Shown here: positions 61,265-64,000 of the stretch, piece after piece
Position numbering within the stretch: the stretch's first letter is position 1
How the letters are laid out: the number at the start of each line of letters is the position of its first letter
Origin: Undibacterium pigrum
GTDB lineage: Bacteria; Pseudomonadota; Gammaproteobacteria; Burkholderiales; Burkholderiaceae_D
Assembly (NCBI RefSeq): GCF_003201815.1
Contig: NZ_QJKB01000014.1
Coordinates: forward strand, 16,186 to 80,185
Direction of reading: 5' to 3'
DNA: 64,000 nucleotides
Translations under genes and position numbers: made by a program
The notes under the pieces: generated by a model
What the model saw: only the letters and a program-made list of their open reading frames with translations
The model's database searches: none
Told to the model about the DNA's origin: nothing

Positions 61265-61885
61265 ATGACACACAGTAAGTCCTTTTCCTTCATATTTGCT
61301 CTCGCCGTATTTGCCTTAAGCTGGATAAAGCCCGTCTGGCCCTATGAGCAAGCCTTGCATAGTTCACTGACCGTGCTTGGCTTCATTGGACTATGTTACT
61401 ACGCCAGGAAATATCCCATCAGCGATACCAGCTTCCTGCTGATCTGCCTGTTCATTGCTGCGCATTGTGTCGCCGCCAGATGGTTGTATTCCAACGTACC
61501 CTATGACGCCTGGATCAAATCATTGACAGGTTTTTCCCTGCAAGCCAGCATGGACTGGAAGCGTAATCATTTCGATAGATTGATACACTTCCTCTACGGC
61601 TTTTGCCTGGTGCCCGCATTGATAGAATATTTCCAGCACAAGTACACACCCAGGCTTGGACATTGCATGACTCTCGCATTGGCCGCCATCATGGTCAGCA
61701 GCCTTTGTTATGAATGGTTTGAATGGCTGATCGCCATCACCATGACAGTAGAAGATGCCGAAGCTTACAACGGCCAGCAAGGTGATATATGGGATGCCCA
61801 CAAAGACATGCTGGCCGCAACCCTGGGGGCATTGGTGTGGGTGCCGGTGTACCGGTATGGCAAGAAAGCTGGGGAATGGGGATAG
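61265..61885 (+). CDS. YjdF/DUF2238-family inner-membrane protein
   Basis: The start is ATG 61265; the GTG start at 61193 adds an unlikely leader. This is a 206-residue polytopic protein with about six hydrophobic segments. Family motifs are WKRNHFDRLIHFLYGF (about 99-114), CYEWFEWLIAI and YNGQQGDIWDAHKDMLAATLGAL (about 166-190), matching E. coli YjdF. Function of the family is unknown; the conserved charged residues within membrane segments suggest an enzyme or ion site. Confidence 0.85.
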   Translation: MTHSKSFSFIFALAVFALSWIKPVWPYEQALHSSLTVLGFIGLCYYARKYPISDTSFLLICLFIAAHCVAARWLYSNVPYDAWIKSLTGFSLQASMDWKRNHFDRLIHFLYGFCLVPALIEYFQHKYTPRLGHCMTLALAAIMVSSLCYEWFEWLIAITMTVEDAEAYNGQQGDIWDAHKDMLAATLGALVWVPVYRYGKKAGEWG

Positions 61886-61942
61886 CCGTGAGGCCAGCCT
61901 GCAAAATGCCGGATGCTCAGAATGGTTTGCAAGCCTCGGGTA

Positions 61943-62269
61943 TCAACGCAGTAAGGGCAGCGATATAAAGAACGGTACACATGCGATCAATACCAGAAAA
62001 ATTGTCAGGACGGCGCTTTGACGAAAACCCAGATCGACAGCATTTTTAATATATGCGCCTGTCAATCCAATGGGGACCCCAAGGTGAAGAAGACCTGCCA
62101 GTAATAACTCTTCAGTTCCTTGCAATGGAAATGTATTCCAGGCTTTCCAGAACATCATGGCCATCAAAGGCAGTTGTACAATGCTACCCCAAAAAACAAT
62201 GCGGCCATCGCGCGTATGCCTATGCGCCCGCAGAGTTGCAAGGATTGGTACTTTGTTGGGGTTTATCAT
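61943..62269 (-). CDS. small membrane protein of unknown function
   Basis: This is a 108-residue protein with about three hydrophobic segments (IVQLPLMAMMFWKAW, LLLAGLLHLGVPIGLTGAYI, SAVLTIFLVLIACVPFFISL) after a basic N-terminus, so the N-end is probably cytoplasmic. Its composition is far more protein-like than the overlapping plus-strand frame. No family is recognised. It is convergent with the YjdF-like gene. Confidence 0.55.
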   Translation of the reverse strand: MINPNKVPILATLRAHRHTRDGRIVFWGSIVQLPLMAMMFWKAWNTFPLQGTEELLLAGLLHLGVPIGLTGAYIKNAVDLGFRQSAVLTIFLVLIACVPFFISLPLLR

Positions 62270-62406
62270 TTGCCTGGAGCCTCACGGTAGATTTGATACT
62301 CAAGGATAACATCTCACAACTTCACGAAAACTACAGCCGCGGCAAATTATTTCGAGGATAAGGGAGTAATTTTCGCTTTCCCTCTTTATCCTTGCCGCCC
62401 TGCAGT

Positions 62407-63549
62407 TTAAAAAGTCTTTTTCAGCGCATTGCTTATGCTGTTTTTGGCTGCAGCATTGAAAAAAATGATGTAATCCAGGCGCGTTGTCGTCGTCACCAGC
62501 AAACCGTTTTCAGGAGCACGGGAATAGGTGTCATAGTAGTCCATGCTAACTTTAGATCCGGCACGTGACAGCTTGCCCATGTATACCTTGCCATTTAGCT
62601 CGAAGAAAGTTTGATAAATTTTATCGACAAGCTTTTCGTACACTGGTGCTATCGGTGAGTTGCTAACCCACATCGTTACTCCACCGACGCTGGTAATTGT
62701 CCCATCTCGCATAAAATAAGTGATGTTAGACTTTCTGATACCCTTGGACAAGACAGTTTGCAAGTTATCGCCTTCCGGGCATGAATTGACCGGGACGGTG
62801 AAGACGACGCTTTGGTAGCAATCTTGCACAGTGTAGAGATCGTTCAATTGTCTGGCAGAGAATTTCAGATAGGCAGACCCTGGCAAATACGCTGCCTGGC
62901 TATTCTTATAGCGCAGAAAATCGAGCAAGTCAGGATTGGCTGCCATGGCTTCTGCATTTGTGTTGACCAGGCTACCAATGAGTTCCTTGCTACTGACATT
63001 CTCCAATTGTATGGAGTAGACGACAGTTTTATTGTCATTCGCCAGTTGATCCTTGCGTATGTTGTCGCCGCTATAGTAGTAGCGAAAACTGTCGAATTGA
63101 GGCTTCTCATAGTAAACGATCTTGCCATCAACCAGATAGGTACCGGATTTAATGGATGGAGTAGTCGCGACCTCATTGTATCCATCGAATAACGAGGCTC
63201 TGAGTGGCTGGGCACCGAAATTGAGAGGGGATGCCGGGATGCTCTGATTTGACTGGCTAGTTGCTTTATTGATGATTGCACTGCTGTTGAAAATTTGATT
63301 CCTGCTGTTTTTCTCAACATCATCGAAGGAAATATAGAAGGTATAGTACCAGGCTCCTCCGTTGCTACTCAGAAAGAAATTTTCAAACAAACGCTGGCTT
63401 TCGCTCAAGCTGCTTGCGCTTGTAGTACCTGAATTGCCCGAAGCATTGCCGCCACCCGTAGTGCTATTAGCTGTGCCACCGCCGCCACCTCCACAAGCCG
63501 CCAGAATACCAGCCAGTGACAAACCCATTATTTTGCGCGTCAGAGCCAT
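62407..63549 (-). CDS. glycine-rich-linker lipoprotein
   Basis: This is a 380-residue protein with a lipobox (AGILAACGGG), so Cys19 is lipidated, followed by a poly-Gly and Gly/Ser/Asn linker to about residue 50, a common surface-lipoprotein design in this group. The folded part (about 55-380) is rich in Tyr, Ser and Asn, with strands such as GGAWYYTFYISFDDV and GKIVYYEKPQFDSFRYYYSG, probably beta-rich. A CYQSVVFTVPVNSC pair may form a disulfide. No named family is recognised. Confidence 0.65.
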   Translation of the reverse strand: MALTRKIMGLSLAGILAACGGGGGGTANSTTGGGNASGNSGTTSASSLSESQRLFENFFLSSNGGAWYYTFYISFDDVEKNSRNQIFNSSAIINKATSQSNQSIPASPLNFGAQPLRASLFDGYNEVATTPSIKSGTYLVDGKIVYYEKPQFDSFRYYYSGDNIRKDQLANDNKTVVYSIQLENVSSKELIGSLVNTNAEAMAANPDLLDFLRYKNSQAAYLPGSAYLKFSARQLNDLYTVQDCYQSVVFTVPVNSCPEGDNLQTVLSKGIRKSNITYFMRDGTITSVGGVTMWVSNSPIAPVYEKLVDKIYQTFFELNGKVYMGKLSRAGSKVSMDYYDTYSRAPENGLLVTTTTRLDYIIFFNAAAKNSISNALKKTF

Positions 63550-64000
63550 CAGAATTTTCTTTCGATTAAATTTTTATCAGGGCAGCATTATAACCGCTGT
63601 GTTTTGATTTATTTGCTGGAAATGGGAGAGAGCGCATTGTCGTAGGTTGGGCTACGGGGTATCAGCCCAACACTCGGTGTTTAAACAAGGTATATGTTTA
63701 TCAGATGCGAAGTGCGGAAAAACATGTCGAGCACTTGTGATGCCTCGAAAGAAGGGGGGGCTATATAAGTTGATTCTGGGCGTTAAAGGAGAACTTCGCC
63801 AAGCGGATATCACATTACGATTTGGTTATCGCGCTTTTGAAAACTAGACGTGTTTCAAAGTTTTACATGCGTACGATTACGTTTCACTAATCGTACCTAC
63901 TCGGGCTAATCGTACCTTGTATTATGACGCTTTCGGTAGTTATTCGTTAATATAGCTACTAACAAGTTCTTGGTAGGCATATCAAGATCGAGTGACTGGA
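63550..64000. other. terminal non-coding stretch with repeats
   Basis: I see no convincing gene in the last 451 bases; a 66-codon frame at 63647 starts inside a repeat and lacks a ribosome site. At 63641-63674 is an inverted GTAGGTTGGGC/GCCCAAC unit, also seen between soxY and soxZ. At 63872-63916 the 9-mer TAATCGTAC occurs twice directly and once inverted (GTACGATTA), which could be a regulatory cluster for a gene beyond the window. Confidence 0.5.

Noticed and set aside
62053..62361. 102-codon plus-strand frame
   Set aside because: The opposite-strand frame gives three clean membrane segments; this one has no protein-like pattern.
63647..63847. 66-codon frame near the window end
   Set aside because: It starts inside an inverted repeat and has no ribosome site or recognisable sequence.

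Overview
This window looks like chromosomal DNA of a betaproteobacterium, most likely Burkholderiales/Oxalobacteraceae (an Undibacterium-like lineage). That placement is an inference from moderate GC, Betaproteobacteria-like protein sequences and the style of the intergenic repeats; there is no rRNA or other marker gene to prove it. The window carries about 50 protein genes. I see no tRNA, rRNA, CRISPR array or prophage, and one intact insertion sequence.

Layout. 1-6.1 kb: the 3' end of a gene cut by the window edge, a secreted protein, a YdeI/DUF1801 protein, an orphan solute-binding protein, an unknown protein, a divergent SDR/LysR pair separated by a 190-bp MITE-like structured element, and a rhomboid-like membrane protein. 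6.3-13.7 kb: a full thiosulfate-oxidation set, soxCD-YZ-AX-B, whose intergenic gaps have been invaded by repeats. 13.7-22.4 kb: a sucrose-use locus on the minus strand (TonB-dependent receptor, amylosucrase, fructokinase, sugar transporter) with its LacI regulator, a perfect operator over the -35 box of the receptor promoter, and a second operator 300 bp upstream. 22.7-30.4 kb: hscC (a specialised Hsp70) followed by three tandem paralogues that each fuse an HPD-less J-like domain, a membrane segment and Sel1-like repeats. This is the most striking system in the window.

30.5-39 kb: WYL regulator, several small proteins including a 24-residue membrane peptide, an MFS transporter behind two palindromic operators, recQ-uppP, and two related proteins, one of them a lipoprotein. 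39-43.6 kb: a 1312-residue membrane protein with WG-type and DUF4116-type repeats, then a small secreted protein. 43.6-47.3 kb: a chemoreceptor with a CheR-tether-like tail, an intact IS4-family element with 9-bp target duplications, and a YkgJ-type cysteine cluster protein. 47.4-49.6 kb: a tandem glycine riboswitch on the minus strand heading a 72-codon ORF, a secreted protein and a papain-like protease. This is an unusual regulon for that riboswitch. 49.8-56.1 kb: secreted TPR-like protein, lipoprotein, dacB (PBP4) and rlhA (23S rRNA hydroxylation) with a clear intrinsic terminator. 57.2-60.2 kb: a divergent HSP90-family protein overlapping a TPR-like partner gene. 60.3-64 kb: small membrane and unknown proteins, a YjdF/DUF2238 protein, and a glycine-rich lipoprotein.

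How the parts work together. The Sox proteins form one periplasmic pathway: SoxYZ carries the sulfur, SoxAX conjugates it, SoxB hydrolyses sulfate and SoxCD oxidises the sulfane. The sugar cluster couples outer-membrane uptake, inner-membrane import, glucan synthesis from sucrose and fructose phosphorylation under one LacI-type repressor. Two separate loci pair a non-housekeeping chaperone ATPase with repeat-scaffold proteins: HscC with J-like/Sel1 proteins, and HSP90 with a TPR-like protein.
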